From Trissonchulus latispiculum (Eukaryota > Nematoda > Enoplea > Enoplida > Ironidae), in contig JASAND010013323.1 in NCBI GenBank assembly GCA_030248195.1, positions 1-64,000 of the forward strand: 64,000 nucleotides of DNA. Direction: 5' to 3'. The stretch's first letter is position 1; the number at the start of each line of letters is the position of its first letter. The translations under genes were made by a program, and so were the position numbers. This document shows positions 21,133 through 33,979 of the stretch, in pieces. A model generated the notes under the pieces. That model ran no database searches. It had not been told where the DNA came from and saw nothing but the letters and a program-made list of their open reading frames with translations.

Positions 21133-21756
21133 CAAGAGTTTATAATAGGAAGAGTAAGACACTTAGCGCTTCCTAATGTATAAAACTTGCGATATGCTCG
21201 AAGCATTAAAGCCGAAATCTCCCTTCTCAGCGTGTAAGCATACTACACTGACATTTTCAGAAACAAACATTTTCGACAAAATTAAATTCTATAACTTGAG
21301 CTAAGAAAGTTGCACAGGAATAATTTTCATATCTTTATGTTGCGTAGAATGAAACCTTTTTAACAATATAAAAACTATGTAGTTCGGTTCTGGTAATCTT
21401 TTACAAATCCGAAATTAAGGTAATGCATTTTGAAGAAATGGAATCCCTAGAATTTTCGTGGATGTATTGTTCTATTGCCGGATTTACAAGAGATTGCCGG
21501 AACCGATCTATACAATTTTTAATATCGTTAAAAAGATCTCATTCTACGAAACATAATGATATAGAAATTATTGCAGTATGATGTTACTAGACCAAGATAT
21601 AGTATTTAATTTGGCGAAATCGAGTTTTCGATGAATGTCAACGTTGCATGTTTACACGCTGAGAAGGGAGATTTCGACTTTAATGCTTCGAGCATATCGC
21701 AAGCTTAATACATTAGGAAGAGCTGAGTGTCCCACTCTTCCTATTATAGACTCTTG
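21133..21756. mobile_element. CAAGAGT foldback element, 624 bp, almost entirely palindromic
   Basis: Starts CAAGAGTTTATAATAGGAAG and ends CTTCCTATTATAGACTCTTG. The arms pair nearly end to end (for example TTGCGATATGCTCGAAGCAT with ATGCTTCGAGCATATCGCAA), leaving a small centre near 21440-21480. Flanks GTATTAG (21126-21132) and TTATTAG (21757-21763) look like a 7-bp target duplication with one change. No ORF. Confidence 0.85.
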
Positions 21757-21763
21757 TTATTAG

Positions 21764-22631
21764 TATCAGTATTAGTATTTAAAACCTTTTTCTGTTTTAA
21801 GTTGTCAGTAGATGACCGACTGTGGAACAAAGTTTTGAAACAATTGTGCTATTAAATTTAATACATTTCGTTTAATTTCATAAACTTTAAAACAGAAAGA
21901 GATTCACACAGTCTCAGTTTGTCGAAACAAAAAATTACACACTTGGTAATTTTCATAACCATGGACTTTTCCAAATACCCCGTTGATATAATCGATTCAG
22001 TCACGTGTGAATCACTTGCAAAAACTGCACTAAGGCTGACGCACATTTCGTTTTCACTTTGCAATGAAACTTTGTCAAATGCAGTTAAGATTGCCTTTGC
22101 TTCGACCAATTTGAAAATTTAAACTGATTCGTGATATAATTATAAAGAGGGAGGAACCAACTTGCAGCTGAAAGTTTGCTACAGATAGGAGTTTTACTTA
22201 TTTCCTATCTTGACTTGACTTTATGTTAACTTTTTATTATGAAATTCATATACTCGTCCGAAATGACCTTTCTGACCGTACAAATAACTTGTAGGTAACA
22301 GATATACAGGCCACAGAGATACATATATATTGAATTAAAGTCGTTTCGACTAATTCCGAGCGAGATCCCGACATGAAATATTTTTTGAAAAACATAGCAA
22401 GTTACTGTATCAGTGCGAACGGCGTGCGTCAGACTAAATACGATAAATTCATGTTAAGAATGCTTTGTTTATGCAGTGATAATAATTTCAAACAGTTGCT
22501 GATAGTATAAGGAAAATTACAAATTTCTGTTAGCTTTATTGCCAAAAATTTGTGCAGAAATCTAGACGTCGAATTTCGTCCTTAACGTCTTACCCACCAG
22601 ATGACAAGTATATACTTGCATCCCGTTCATA
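21764..22631. other. No gene seen
   Basis: Unassigned AT-rich DNA. The ORFs at 21858-22122 on both strands are mutual shadows without support. Confidence 0.4.
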
Positions 22632-22795
22632 AGAGATGACATTTGGGATTTGATTCAAATTCAACCTTGACATTAGCAGGTCCTAATCTTTGCTAAACGT
22701 TTTAGTATGCCTAACGTCCGTTCCAACACAAAGATATGCAGAAAAAATTTTAGAACCTAGCATCCGTTCATAGACCCTTCTAACACTGGCACTTT
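22632..22795 (-). repeat. Inverted copy of the 18178-18515 repeat
   Basis: Reverse complement carries AGAAGGGTCTATGAACGGAT, GGAACGGACGTTAGGCATAC, GATTAGGACCTGCTAATGTC and AAATCCCAAATGTCA in the same order as 18340-18497. Confidence 0.85.
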
Positions 22796-25276
22796 TTAGT
22801 TGGCCCCCACTTTTTGATTCTCCACTCTACTTTTCAGAGCCCCCCACTATCATCCCCCACTTTTTTGGGAGTCGCCCAAAAGTGTCGAAAAAATAAAATT
22901 TTGAGGTCAAATGTTCAAAACTTTTCTTAATTTTTAGCTAATTTATGGACATATAAGTTCATTTTAAGCTTAAAAACTTTAAGCTTGTGTTATTACCTGA
23001 AGAATGTTATTTATCGCTAAGTTTTGAGCTGAAAGAGGCTGGTTGTGCTGGATCATAATACAGTTTTCTTAAATGTTTCAGAGCATCGTTTGATAACATT
23101 ATATAATATACCAAATACGTATAGTAAAATAAGCTTAACACCTACTAGCATTAAAAATATAAGCTTTACGAAACCTATCACTTCAGATAGAAATCGAGAT
23201 ATACTATTTTAATAACATCAATTATGAAACCATAAAACCTATACAATTGATGATTCATGCATACTGTAGTTATATATACATTAGTCAACATATAGGTTAT
23301 TCGAAAAAATGTCATTGTGTTATTCTGAGCAATTTAATGGGCTAACATAGTTAGTTATAAATTGCATTTTATTATAAAACAGACTATAAACACATATATT
23401 ATAAATAACACAATGACATTTCTTTTAAAAAGGTAACAGCAGCGTAAACCAACATCAAATTACAGATTTCATTACTACTCGGATTGTCTGATGGTTGACA
23501 GCTAAACCAAACTTTCTTGCCATTTCTTGTCCTGCTTGGAGTCCTTCATCTATCTTCATCCATTTGCTTCCATGCACATAAACCAATCAGTCGAGAAAAC
23601 CAGAAATGTACATGAGTTGACAGTAATTACGGTTCCGCTAAACCTCTTCGTATTATATACCGCATCAGGTAGCTCCTTGAGGTTAGAACGGGTAGAACCG
23701 GTCTTTTATACCTACTATTGGGCAAATCGGCCCCGTCGACCCCGCATGTGACAGAGACGGGGCCTAAAATCAACAGAGTCGGGTCGGGGTCGGGCCGTCG
23801 ACAAAATCTGCGGGGCCGAGCCGACCCCAGAATTATAGTCTGACCCAATCCTGTTGGGATGACGTGAGGTGCAAAATAAAAATTTTTACTTTTTTTCTGC
23901 GAGTCTTGAAAGTTTCGAAGGAATTAAGCACTCAGGAACATTTTTAAAAACACGAATATTTTGCAAGAATATGGGCTGAGACGTTAGAATTTCGTTCAAG
24001 CACGACCTTGAACCCTTCCCTTTTCAAAATCCTGGGTGCGTGCCTGACCACAAGATTGACCATAACCTGACCGCACGACCACCATTAGACGGAAAAAGGG
24101 GAATTAGGCACAAATTTTGTACACAGTCACCTATTCGGCTTCGATTTTCAAGTATATACCTAAATGTCCCCAAAAACAAGAGTACGTAACGATACACATA
24201 CACAATAGTACTCACGACCCCAGGCGTACTCTGTGTTATGAAAACAGAAACTATGCTTCACTTTATCAGTTATACTCTATCAGTCGGTCAGTCTACTCTA
24301 TCGTTCTCCCGCAAACTGGAGGCCTCACACACTGCCGTTACATGCATGTATGTTAGATCCATTAGGCCAAACAGGATCGCTCACTGGCTTAGTCTAAATT
24401 ACACGTTGGTATTAAAATGGGCACAGCGTAGGGAGAGGTCTAAGGCTAAGCTTCAGCAAGTATAACACATGCACTTGCAATAATTCTAGGCGAGTGAGCT
24501 ACCCTCGCTTGGGTTCCGTACCCTCGCCAGGCAGTGCAGAACGTGCTTTAACACATCTAAGCCAAAGCCAGGGCTTCGCCCTTAAGCCATAAAACATAGC
24601 TAATAATGATCAACAAGAATTATCAGCATGATGGGTGGGCTCATAAAGAGAACATCCAAAATTTCCTCTATGGGGACACGTTGAGGACCGCATAGAAAAC
24701 TAACTGCTGTCCCCATAGAGCATTTAATCTTAGAATTGTGTCCCCATAGAGCAGTAAATAACGTAATATTATTATGATTTTATGATTTTTGAGCTTTTCT
24801 TTTTTATCCTGCACCCTGACTTTTACTCGATTTTGCACTTCACGTAATCGAAACTAAAAGTGGTAGTACGTACTTTTATTTTACTTTTTCAGCTTAATGA
24901 TTAATAATCATAACCAACAGCAAAACAAAACGTTCGAAATTTAATGCAGGGCTGCTTAGGGTATGCTTATATTGTGCTTTAGGAAGCACATATGTTTTCG
25001 AAGTATAGTTGTAAATTTCAAAAATTTTATGAAATTAGCATTGATCAGCCAGAACATCTCATATCTCATATGTTGGGAAACTTTAACCGTTCGGGGATTA
25101 CTGTGTCCTGAAACCCGCAAGAGCCTGCAGCTGAACCCGCACATGGACGGGTCAGGTTAGAGTCTATTTTTTGCGGTCCACAAAAATGTTCGGATTTGGA
25201 AGAAATTTCTTTAGGTGGTGAATCCTTTTGGAGACTTCAACAATGTCTACTATCAAGTACAGCTTAGTAGGCAAAA
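22796..25276. other. No gene; GC-rich hairpin 23729-23764 and CCCCATAGAG repeats 24666-24752
   Basis: 22800-22890 has repeated CCCCCACTTTTT words. 23700-23835 is a GC-rich island with a 9-bp stem GGCCCCGTC/GACGGGGCC. 24666-24752 holds CTCTATGGGGACA and, downstream, two copies of its complement TGTCCCCATAGAG (24708, 24740). No protein-coding signal. Confidence 0.5.
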
Positions 25277-26233
25277 CTTAAGGTGCTGGCTCGGGTTCGT
25301 GTATTTTTGGGATTTAAAAGAGCAATTATTGTTGAAATATATTCAAATTTGCTACAACTACATCATTTAGCCTAGAAAAAATTCTAAAAAAGTCGCGGCT
25401 CAAAAACTTGAGTTTTGGACAAATTTGCTTTAATCGGCCATAACTTGCACTGTGGGTACACGGACGAACTTATAATGATTCGAATCGCCTCTCCAAGACC
25501 TACAACTTTGCTCTTGAGAGTATTCGTCGACTCTTTACGGTTTAACAGATAACAGCAAAAATCGATTTTCGAGGTCCAAGACTCGCCATTTTTCGAAAAA
25601 TCAAATATTGCAAGATTACGACAATTTCAACGGCGTTTGTCATACTTGTAGTCTTAAAGAACAAATAATGCCCAACGGAAAGCTCTCTGCGACATCTGTG
25701 CCTACGCACAGCAACGAAAATGTGAAATTTTGAAAATCGCAACCAGATTGTTTTGAACACGGATTTCTCTCAAATCATGCAACCAATTAGAAAACGGCAT
25801 TAGACATGCATTTTTGGGGCAACTGCCGAGGGCTATTTTTCATGGTTTCGAGTTTTGTCTTTCCGTTCAAAAAAATAAGCATCCAAACTTGAATTTTTTG
25901 GCGAAAATCAGTCAAAGTGTACATTTTTCTCAAAGTCTTAAGCTTACCTGATCACTAAAAAATTTCAGAAAAAATAGCCCTCGGGAAGACGTTTCTTTTG
26001 AAGCCTGAACCGATCGCTTTTTTAGCTTTCCCACATTTTGAGAAACCCATTTTCAAAAATTGTTTTTCGGTCATCGCATGTTCAAGTCGAAGAGTTGCAA
26101 TGAGACAGGTATACCCTACCTAGCTGTAACAAGCACATTCTAAAATGATATACAAGTTATCGTTGAATTCCAAGAATTGAGCAAATTACAGTCTTTCAAA
26201 TTTTGCTGCAAATACCCGAACCAGCACCTTAAG
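25277..26233. mobile_element. TIR element, 957 bp, termini CTTAAGGTGCTGG
   Basis: CTTAAGGTGCTGGCTCGGGT (25277-25296) pairs with ACCCGAACCAGCACCTTAAG (26214-26233), one mismatch. No transposase ORF. The termini resemble the TTAAGGTGGTG family at 45712-46710, suggesting a common mobiliser. TSD not clear. Confidence 0.8.
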
Positions 26234-29200
26234 GAATCTGAATAAACTTTGGCGTGCTAGTTGGCAGGCATAATGCCAACACATGTGTACAATTTCAGAG
26301 ATCAGAAATCCGGAGAAGTCACACTCTACAAATGTGTAGGTCAGTGAACATTTTGTCCTGTCCTGAGCTAACCCTTTAGTGTAGAAACTTCGTGTTTGAT
26401 ATTAGCACAGTATATTGCTAGAGCTTTTTTCTTCTAGGGTTTCTGATAATTGCAGCCGATAGCAGCCAACGGGGAACGGAACTTTGCACACAGCGCTTGG
26501 GACAATTACGCAGGGTGTTATCAGGATTTTGAGTCTGGTATTCTTATTAAGGGCAATAAGCTTGTAAAAGTTTCCTGAATTTTTCTGACGCAAAATGTGC
26601 ACCTACGATTAAACTTGAGTAAAGCAAAGCTGATATGTTTTAAATGTGTAAACTGAGGTTTTTAATTAAGACGAAACCGTAATATTGTACGATTCCTGGG
26701 TGCTTGCCACATCTATGCTGCTTTGCAATGGAAATGCAATGCAATTGCATATGGAAATGTGGACGGAGCTATCAGGGGCTCTCTCACATTGCCTTCTTCG
26801 AAAACTTTCATTACTAAAACAACTGCTCCTGCAACGGGTTCCACTACAGCTAGTATTCATAGTTTGTCCTAATCTTGTCAGTCAGTCAGACAATCATGCA
26901 GTCAGTCAGCCAGTCCGTTGTAGACGAAAATTGCCTTGCAGTTCTGAAGTTACTTCAGACGAAGAAAATGTTCAATCTGTGGAGTGCAATTGTGCAATGC
27001 AAAAATGTACCTCGCCCAATACATTATATTTGACAGTTCTGCAATAAGAATAGGGATTAAATCTTTGGCTAAGCGGATACAACTAATGAACTGGCAATAT
27101 GCGCTTGCTCTCACCGTTTTTGGAATGGTGCGTAGATGCTTACGATGGCGATTATTTGGTTGAATGCAAGCACCCTCCGCAAACCTGATAATGGACATCG
27201 CCCAATTTCAGTCAAATGAGGTCATATATTTGTAATAATCCAATGTGCCGATTTGATTATCCAGTCATTGTTGTTGAATGCTTTGCGTATCAATCTCTAT
27301 TAAGCCAACACCAGCAATTATGGATTTGAAATTCAATGGATCAATCAACGAGAAGTTGGTTTACCTATCAGTTCTTGAGGAAACACCTTTTCTCTGCAAA
27401 GTGACAGTGATGAAGAAAACAATAAAATATTTTGTTTTTGTCTATTGTACTTGGCGGTAGCTTTGATGTAATTCGATTAATTAAAGGAGTTAATAATAAG
27501 AATCGGTCAATTGAAATTTTACTTGAAGCAGGTAGCGGTTTTGGTAGCTCAATCATTGAAGTTGCATCCAATCTACTTCACTGTAAAATTTCGTCTCATT
27601 GTCGAAACGGACAAAGGCCAGGTGTAGTGGATAGTTTTAGACCAAAAGGCTCCACAAATCATATAAAATATCATCTGATCTATCTGATGACTCATACGAG
27701 CATCACAATCAATCGGAAATCTGCCCGAATCATTTTCCCTCTCTGAGACAGTAGTCGTGGGACTGAATCTAGGCAGTCTATTGATTGGGAAAACGTGGGC
27801 TCAGCTCGAACTTTGCGGAATAGGCCATAATAATTGTTCCACAACCGCTGCTTCTACTTAACCATTTTCAGTAGACGGTTGGGTCGGTGAAGTCTTTCCA
27901 AAAAACCAGTTTGCAGTTTGACTTCTACCTAAAACAGCTTCACCTCTGTTTCGTGGAACTTTGCTTCATTTTTAACAGAAGTGGCTATGGAAGCAAAAAC
28001 GGAATCAGTAGCGTTCAGCATGAAGATGTAACAGGATGGTCTTATGTCTGGACTCAACTGCTAAAATGGAATCAAGGACCGGCAGGCTTCCACTGACACC
28101 TCTGCTATTAATGTCTTGGCCTTTGCCTGCCAGCTGACAATATCCTGCGTACCCTGACCATCTGTGGCAACGGTTATAGTAGTCAATCCTGTGTTTGCAA
28201 GCGATATTGATATGCAAATCCCCCATGGAGTTATCGGAGGACTTGCTGAATTTCTGAAGGATACTTGGATACCGGATACTGGATACCTATTGATAAAACA
28301 AGAGGGGTTTACTGCGTATAAAACCTTCCCCCTTGGCTCAGTTCAAGTTGTGATACCTAAAACAGTAGACACAAAAGACAATACATTATCATAAAACAAC
28401 AAAAACAATAATAATTAGTTTTTATGGATTTCTTGTTCATTTAGCGCAATAGTTCACTAGCAGTCTACAAAGTTTCGGTAAGAAGTTTTAAAATTAACAG
28501 ACATCTGTGATTGAAACAGTAAATAATTCATCGAATATTCATTTCTGTGTGTGCAGGACGGCTGATCATCAACTGATCGTTTGCCACTTTAGCATAAGAA
28601 GGCATTCCTAAAACTTCGACATTTATTGCAGGAGTCGCGTCAGATAACCAGCGAAGATATCTTCTATTCATTTCAGTCTATGCGACACCTTTCGCATATT
28701 CTGAATGGCATAAATGTCTCTAGGTCAATAAGTTGAGCAGAGTTAGACCAGTTGTGGCCATTCCTAGACAAAACAAAATTGGATGGTCTTCTTTGTCTTC
28801 TGGTAAGTGGGTCCCAAGGGACTTTTATTCGCTAATTATAAATCTGCGCAATACCATACTTTGGTTTGATTAGAAGTGTAATCTCAAATGGTTCATTTCC
28901 AATGACGGGTACGACAACAGATAGTATTCTGATTATAGCCATAATTATATAATTAATTAGTATTATTGACTAAATGTGGCTAAATTTTATTTGCAATAGC
29001 TCACAAAACATAATGGATAAATTAAGGTGCACTTTATCAACTACAATTTTATACAGTAACACTGTAACAGCAAGTAGATTTAGCACTAGCCTATCATCAT
29101 CAATCATCAAATTTCTTGTTTTTAATGCCAAAATTCTGTCATGGTTGAAATTAAGATGATTTTTCCATAGATTGCTTAGAAGGCGTTGCATAAAGGAACA

Positions 29201-29290
29201 AACAGACAGAAAATTTTTTAGGCTGAAGGCTGCAAAAGAGCAGCTTCCCATGAACTTCCTTGCACTTCCTTGCACCCCCCCCCCTTCCTT

Positions 29291-29474
29291 GCACTGAAAA
29301 TAACGTTAGGGTTTGGCAGGACATACTTGTTTCAAGATGGATAAAAATATCTGTATTCGAACGATTTTCAATTTTGCAAACTATAGCCTGAAAGTTGTAA
29401 TTCCAGACAGTTGTTTCTATAATTTCTGCTCCGATTCTACACTGGAAATAACGCTAGGGTTTGGCAGAACATAC
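29291..29474 (+). repeat. Direct repeat of about 35 bp, 149 bp apart
   Basis: CACTG(A/G)AAATAACG(T/C)TAGGG followed by TTTGGCAG(G/A)ACATAC occurs twice with three substitutions. A poly-C tract precedes the first copy. Confidence 0.85.
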
Positions 29475-32347
29475 GTCATTATGTTGATAGAGATTAAAGA
29501 TTTAATTGTTTGATAAAATGCTAAAGCAACGCTTTTTGGCATGTTTGAAACATTTAGTAAACTAGTCTAGCTGTCACGCAAATACAAAAGCAGAACAATG
29601 TGGTATACGTTTAAATGCATGTGTGTTGTCACAACGAAAATGAATCAGAACTTGTTCAACCACAATGAACGCTCGACCTGTGCTCAAAATGACAGTGGTA
29701 TCGATACAAATGGGGGTGAAACTGCTCAGCCCTTGCAGACATATTAACGAAGTATTTGCTGCAACAATAACGACAGCAAACAGGGTAGTTGGCGCAGTCT
29801 GATCTGAAAATATTAAACTGCAGGCCAGTAGTTGTAAGCGTCTAGTTTAGCAGTTCAACGCTGCTAAATGGTTCTGCAAACCTAATCAACATAGACGCTT
29901 ACCTTACGCATGACTATAAACTGTGTGAAATTTGAAGTATACATATGGTATAAACAGATATAGTTGTGAGGTCATCGAATTATTTTTCTCCCAAAAAAGC
30001 GATAATGAATCCAATGCATGTCTACGGTTATAGTTCTCAGAAGCTTACATATCTTTAAGAATTTAATCCAGATCTGTTTCATGAGCTATCATTTGATAAA
30101 TTTAAATTAAGACATTATATCACTTAGTTAAGAGATTTTAGTAAACAATTGGTTTTCTGTTGCAGGACTATCAGATACACATAGTTTGTTTTTGCAGCTT
30201 ATGTTTTTATCGGAACGCTACTGTAGAAATTACGCTACAGCTACACTACGCTATTATTTGCTTGTTTTACACCAAAGTTTATGGATTAAGCATGATTTCT
30301 ACCTTGTCAATGAAAAAGACTAAGTAAATTGATTATTACTGCGTAAAGTTTAAATCCAAAATTACTACCTCGTGCTATCTAAATGACTGGATGGTAAAAT
30401 GTTCATTTTGAAGACTAAATACCCAATTTTCCTTTCAGTAGAAATAACATGCACGTGTTTCCTGCATTGATCTGTCCAAAACTTGTTGGGTGGATCTTAT
30501 TTATACAACTATTAAAACACAGAATCATCAGAAATAAAGTTAGAAAGTCATTAGGAAGTTATTTAGAAAATTTTTGCATCATATTTTCTTCAATTTTATC
30601 CAAAGACACACCATCGATCGCATTTGTCAATGCGAATGATCTGGAAGTCCCAGTTCCTTAAATATAAATTTTCGATATTGATCAGTTAGACAAAACTGTT
30701 ATACAGTCAGTGCAATTTACAAATTCAAGTCTGCAAAGGTTTAAGTGCTTCCAATTCTTAGTTGATATTGTATACATGTTATGTTATTACTTTATTGCTA
30801 TATATTTATATGTTACTTACCACATTTCAGTTAACATAAGTGAGCAAAGATTAAACTTTGTTACACCTGTGTACATAGGCCTTGTCCTGGAAAATAAATG
30901 GAATTGTTCAACATTCATCATGGTACAAAATCTGTAGCGATTGGATTATCCCGGCACACTCAGCTCTAAAGAATATATATGTTTTTTGTTGTTCCAATTA
31001 CCGCTGGCAGAGCAAATTTCTGAAAACTTTTACAGCCTGTACAATTGCGACTTGCATATATTCAGAGTTACAAAATCTGCTTAATTTAAGTATTATTAAT
31101 TGCACATTTCATCGATAATTCAATACGGCTACGTTTTACCTCATGGATTGCCTCAGTGGTAAAGTTTGGATCAGCAAAGACCGTTTCCATAGATTTCTGC
31201 AGAATCTGTGCGGCATCTTGTTTAGCACACTGAGCTGATCTGCTATATCAATCAACTAGATTATACTTAGACTTCTGTTTTTTATTTCAGCCATTTTGAG
31301 CCATGAGCCATTTTCCAACCTGTGACTTCCAAAAACTTTAGATTATTTAAATTCCAATTCAAAAGCTGCAGGGGATCGCACATAGTGGTACACTAATGTT
31401 GGTTCTATTAATTAGTATCCTAATTTCAGAATAATTTTAAAGAACCTGTTTTAAAACCAATTAGTTACTGTCAGCACAGGTCCCTGCCTATTTACCTGCT
31501 TCGTAAATATTTACTATGTTTACCTGTAGTTTCCCCATTGCAGCTGCGATTTAAACCCATTTATGACCTTGATTGTCAAAAATGTGGGCAGTGGAGCAGC
31601 AATCGATTTGACGGCCATGTTTGTAACCTTCAGCTGCGTTTTTCCATGGTACTCCAAGTGACCGATCACTGCGTGCATTTTCTAGAATTGCATAAATATT
31701 TGTTGCTCTGTTCAAGCATGCTGGCTTCACTGTGGATGAATTTAACACGATTTATACCTGAACTAGTTTAGTTTCCTTCAGCGACCTAAAATTTGTTCAG
31801 TTTCTGAAGCACTTGTGATTTTCATTGTGTTTTCTTTTTCTGATGACGTACAACAATTTCCCCCAGCCCATACATACAACTTCTTGCACAGGCTATTCCT
31901 ATAACTTTAACGTTGGGCTTGCGATACTGCTCTTACAAAATTATTTTACAGCAAACAATTTCATTTACTCAACTACCGTAACAGAATACTTACCAGCTGC
32001 TATGACGTTGTTGGTTGGTTGTTTTGGTCGGTAATTACTCCGAATTTGAAAATGTGATGAAAAGTCGGGATTCTTCAATTAAGCAGCATGGTTTAGGCGT
32101 TATCATAACTAAGGGACCTGCTCAAAAATTGGCTTAAACAAGTTTTTTCCCTAAGTTTGGTGATAAAGTACACGTTCATGACGCCTATATTCTGGGAATG
32201 GTAATAAATTAGCAAAATTCTTGGAATATCTGGATACCAAGATCGATATGAGAAAACATTTAGTAATGGAATTCTAATTCAAGCTGCCCAGTTATGATTT
32301 CTTCAGTCTAGCAGAACCTTCATAACGTAGAGGAAACTGAAAACTCG

Positions 32348-32386
32348 TAGACTGCAGACTGTAGACTGTAGACTGTAACTGTAGAC
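32348..32386 (+). repeat. GACTGTA microsatellite
   Basis: About five units of GACTG(T/C)A in tandem. Confidence 0.85.
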
Positions 32387-33695
32387 AATAATACAGTTTT
32401 TCAATAAAATAATAATATGCATGCGTCAAAATGTTCAGTACAAAGCCTCCCCTCACTTTAGGTAAACGTGTCATGCGCACTAGCACGCTAAATAATTAAA
32501 GCTACATACGCCTTCTGACGAAGTTTATTGTTTGTGAGCATTCGTGTCTAGCATATTGCAGCGCAGATTTGTTAAAGCTCGTTTAGTAGCTTATGAACTT
32601 TAAACTTTTCGCATATGTTTGAAAGCAAGCGCAAGCTAAGGAATTTATTTGGCGTTAGCACAAAGGGCTAACTCATTTAAACTACGTGCGCGCAAGCATA
32701 CAATGCTAACGCCAGTTTAAAAACACTAATGACAAATAATTATTCTGAGCTGGCGTGTAAACAAGATGCGTGTGAGGTTTACGTGCGAGTTTTCTAAAGA
32801 TCACATGTTAAAGACGTGTCTATATGTTAAAGAGATTGGTGTTAATGTTCTAAATAATTCTATTCAGAAATGTGAAACAGTGCCACAGATAGTAATTGAC
32901 CTATGCGTGTGTTGATAGTGTGTATACATAACCATAATTGTAGATACTTGTGTATTATGCATATAGTTCAGTGTTCCTTTAAAGGAAATAGTGAGAGCAC
33001 TGCTAGAGAAAGAGAAATCAGGTCTTTTCAATTTTAAACGGGGTCAAAGGCCGTTCGCATTAAGACACCTTCTGAATTCTGTACATCCTTCAGAAAATAT
33101 GGCGAAACAAAGGTGCGGCTGGCGATAGGAGGGGTGGAGGGCGGGGTGCATAGGTGTATATACCAACTTTACCGTTGAAGCTTGCAACTTTGGCAGTACT
33201 TTGGTCAAATCACAGTCCTCCTTAAAGTGATGTTGTTTCTGTAGCGTACATACTTTAATCATAGGGAACCTCCTTTAATAGTGTAACTTATGAAGGTCTA
33301 TTATAAGAAATACTACTAACAACGGCATGCGTTTAATAACGTACTCAAAATGTTTGCAGCCTACGTACTTTAATCATAAGCTGCTTTTTCTAGTGTAGTT
33401 TACGTGAACGTCGCGTCTTCAGTAGCCGTACTTAAATTCATTAAACTGCGGGCATAATCTACGTACTCGCCTTCAGCGAGCTAATTGAAAGAGAGCAGGC
33501 GTCTGTTTCACATTCTAACTATGTTTAATTAAACTCGTGCAGGTCAAAGGTTGACTTTCCTTAAAGCAAGCCTTCGTGTAACTTGCATTAACACGCACAT
33601 TAATTATTCTGCACACAGTTGCGTACGACAAATAATCAAAGTAGCATATGAGCGTACGTAGATTAGCCTAATGAAAGAACAAACGAAACTAAGAT

Positions 33696-33850
33696 TGTCA
33701 CTACAGCACCTCCGACCCGAAAAATTCGGGCCCGGGGTGGGGATCGAACCCACAACCTTCGGTTAACTAGACCGACGCTCTACCGATTGAGCCACCCGGG
33801 CACAATCGAACCAAGCTTAAGTTGGAATTCGTTCCCAAACTGTAGTGACA
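33696..33850. mobile_element. 155-bp inverted-repeat element carrying a tRNA-like gene
   Basis: TGTCACTACAG (33696-33706) and CTGTAGTGACA (33840-33850) are exact inverted repeats enclosing the tRNA-like sequence with about 30-40 bp on each side. Confidence 0.7.
33730..33801 (-). tRNA. tRNA-like gene, anticodon loop CTAGTTA (AGT, Thr as folded)
   Basis: The minus strand folds into a full 72-nt cloverleaf: acceptor GCCCGGG/CCCGGGC, D-arm GCTC-GAGC, anticodon stem TCGGT/ACCGA, 5-nt variable loop, T-arm GTGGG-TTCGATC-CCCAC. A and B boxes (TGGCTCAATCGG, GGTTCGATCC) are intact and a T5 terminator follows 5 nt downstream. The loop reads C-T-AGT-T-A, formally tRNA-Thr(AGT), but position 37 is T rather than purine, atypical for a working tRNA. 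No CCA is encoded. Being flanked by inverted repeats inside a transposon, it is probably a tRNA-derived SINE/MITE module or a captured tRNA; only expression or copy number would tell. Confidence 0.7.
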
Positions 33851-33929
33851 TTTTAGAAGACGCTTTCGCGAGACTAGATATCCCAATAAAGTGAGGAGAC
33901 CCTTTGTACTAAACATTTTGACGCATGCA

Positions 33930-33971
33930 TTAGTGCAGTTGTTACCTGCATAGGGAATTCAGCGCACCCTC
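33930..33971 (+). repeat. 42-bp direct repeat, left copy
   Basis: TTAGTGCAGTTGTTACCTGC and following bases to ACCCTC; same sequence with one change at 35219-35260, on either side of hairpin element copy B. Contains a TTGTTAC hairpin (33934-33950). Confidence 0.9.
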
Positions 33972-33979
33972 TATAGCCC

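Larger units (their letters stand above)
26234..32416. other. Six-kilobase stretch without a supported gene
   Basis: No recognisable domain on either strand. 27100-28400 has several short protein-like stretches in shifting frames, so a decayed gene is possible but not assignable. A 35-bp direct repeat (29291-29325 and 29440-29474, core AGGGTTTGGCAG) and a GACTGTA tandem array (32348-32386) are present. Confidence 0.4.
32417..33930. mobile_element. 1.5-kb TIR element
   Basis: ATGCATGCGTCAAAATGTT (32417 on) and following bases pair with 33887-33930 over about 44 bp with four mismatches (shared AGTACAAAG and CTCACTTTA). There is no transposase ORF, so it is non-autonomous. A smaller tRNA-bearing inverted-repeat element is nested within it. 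A target duplication is not visible. Its right end abuts the 42-bp repeat that flanks the hairpin element. Confidence 0.8.
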
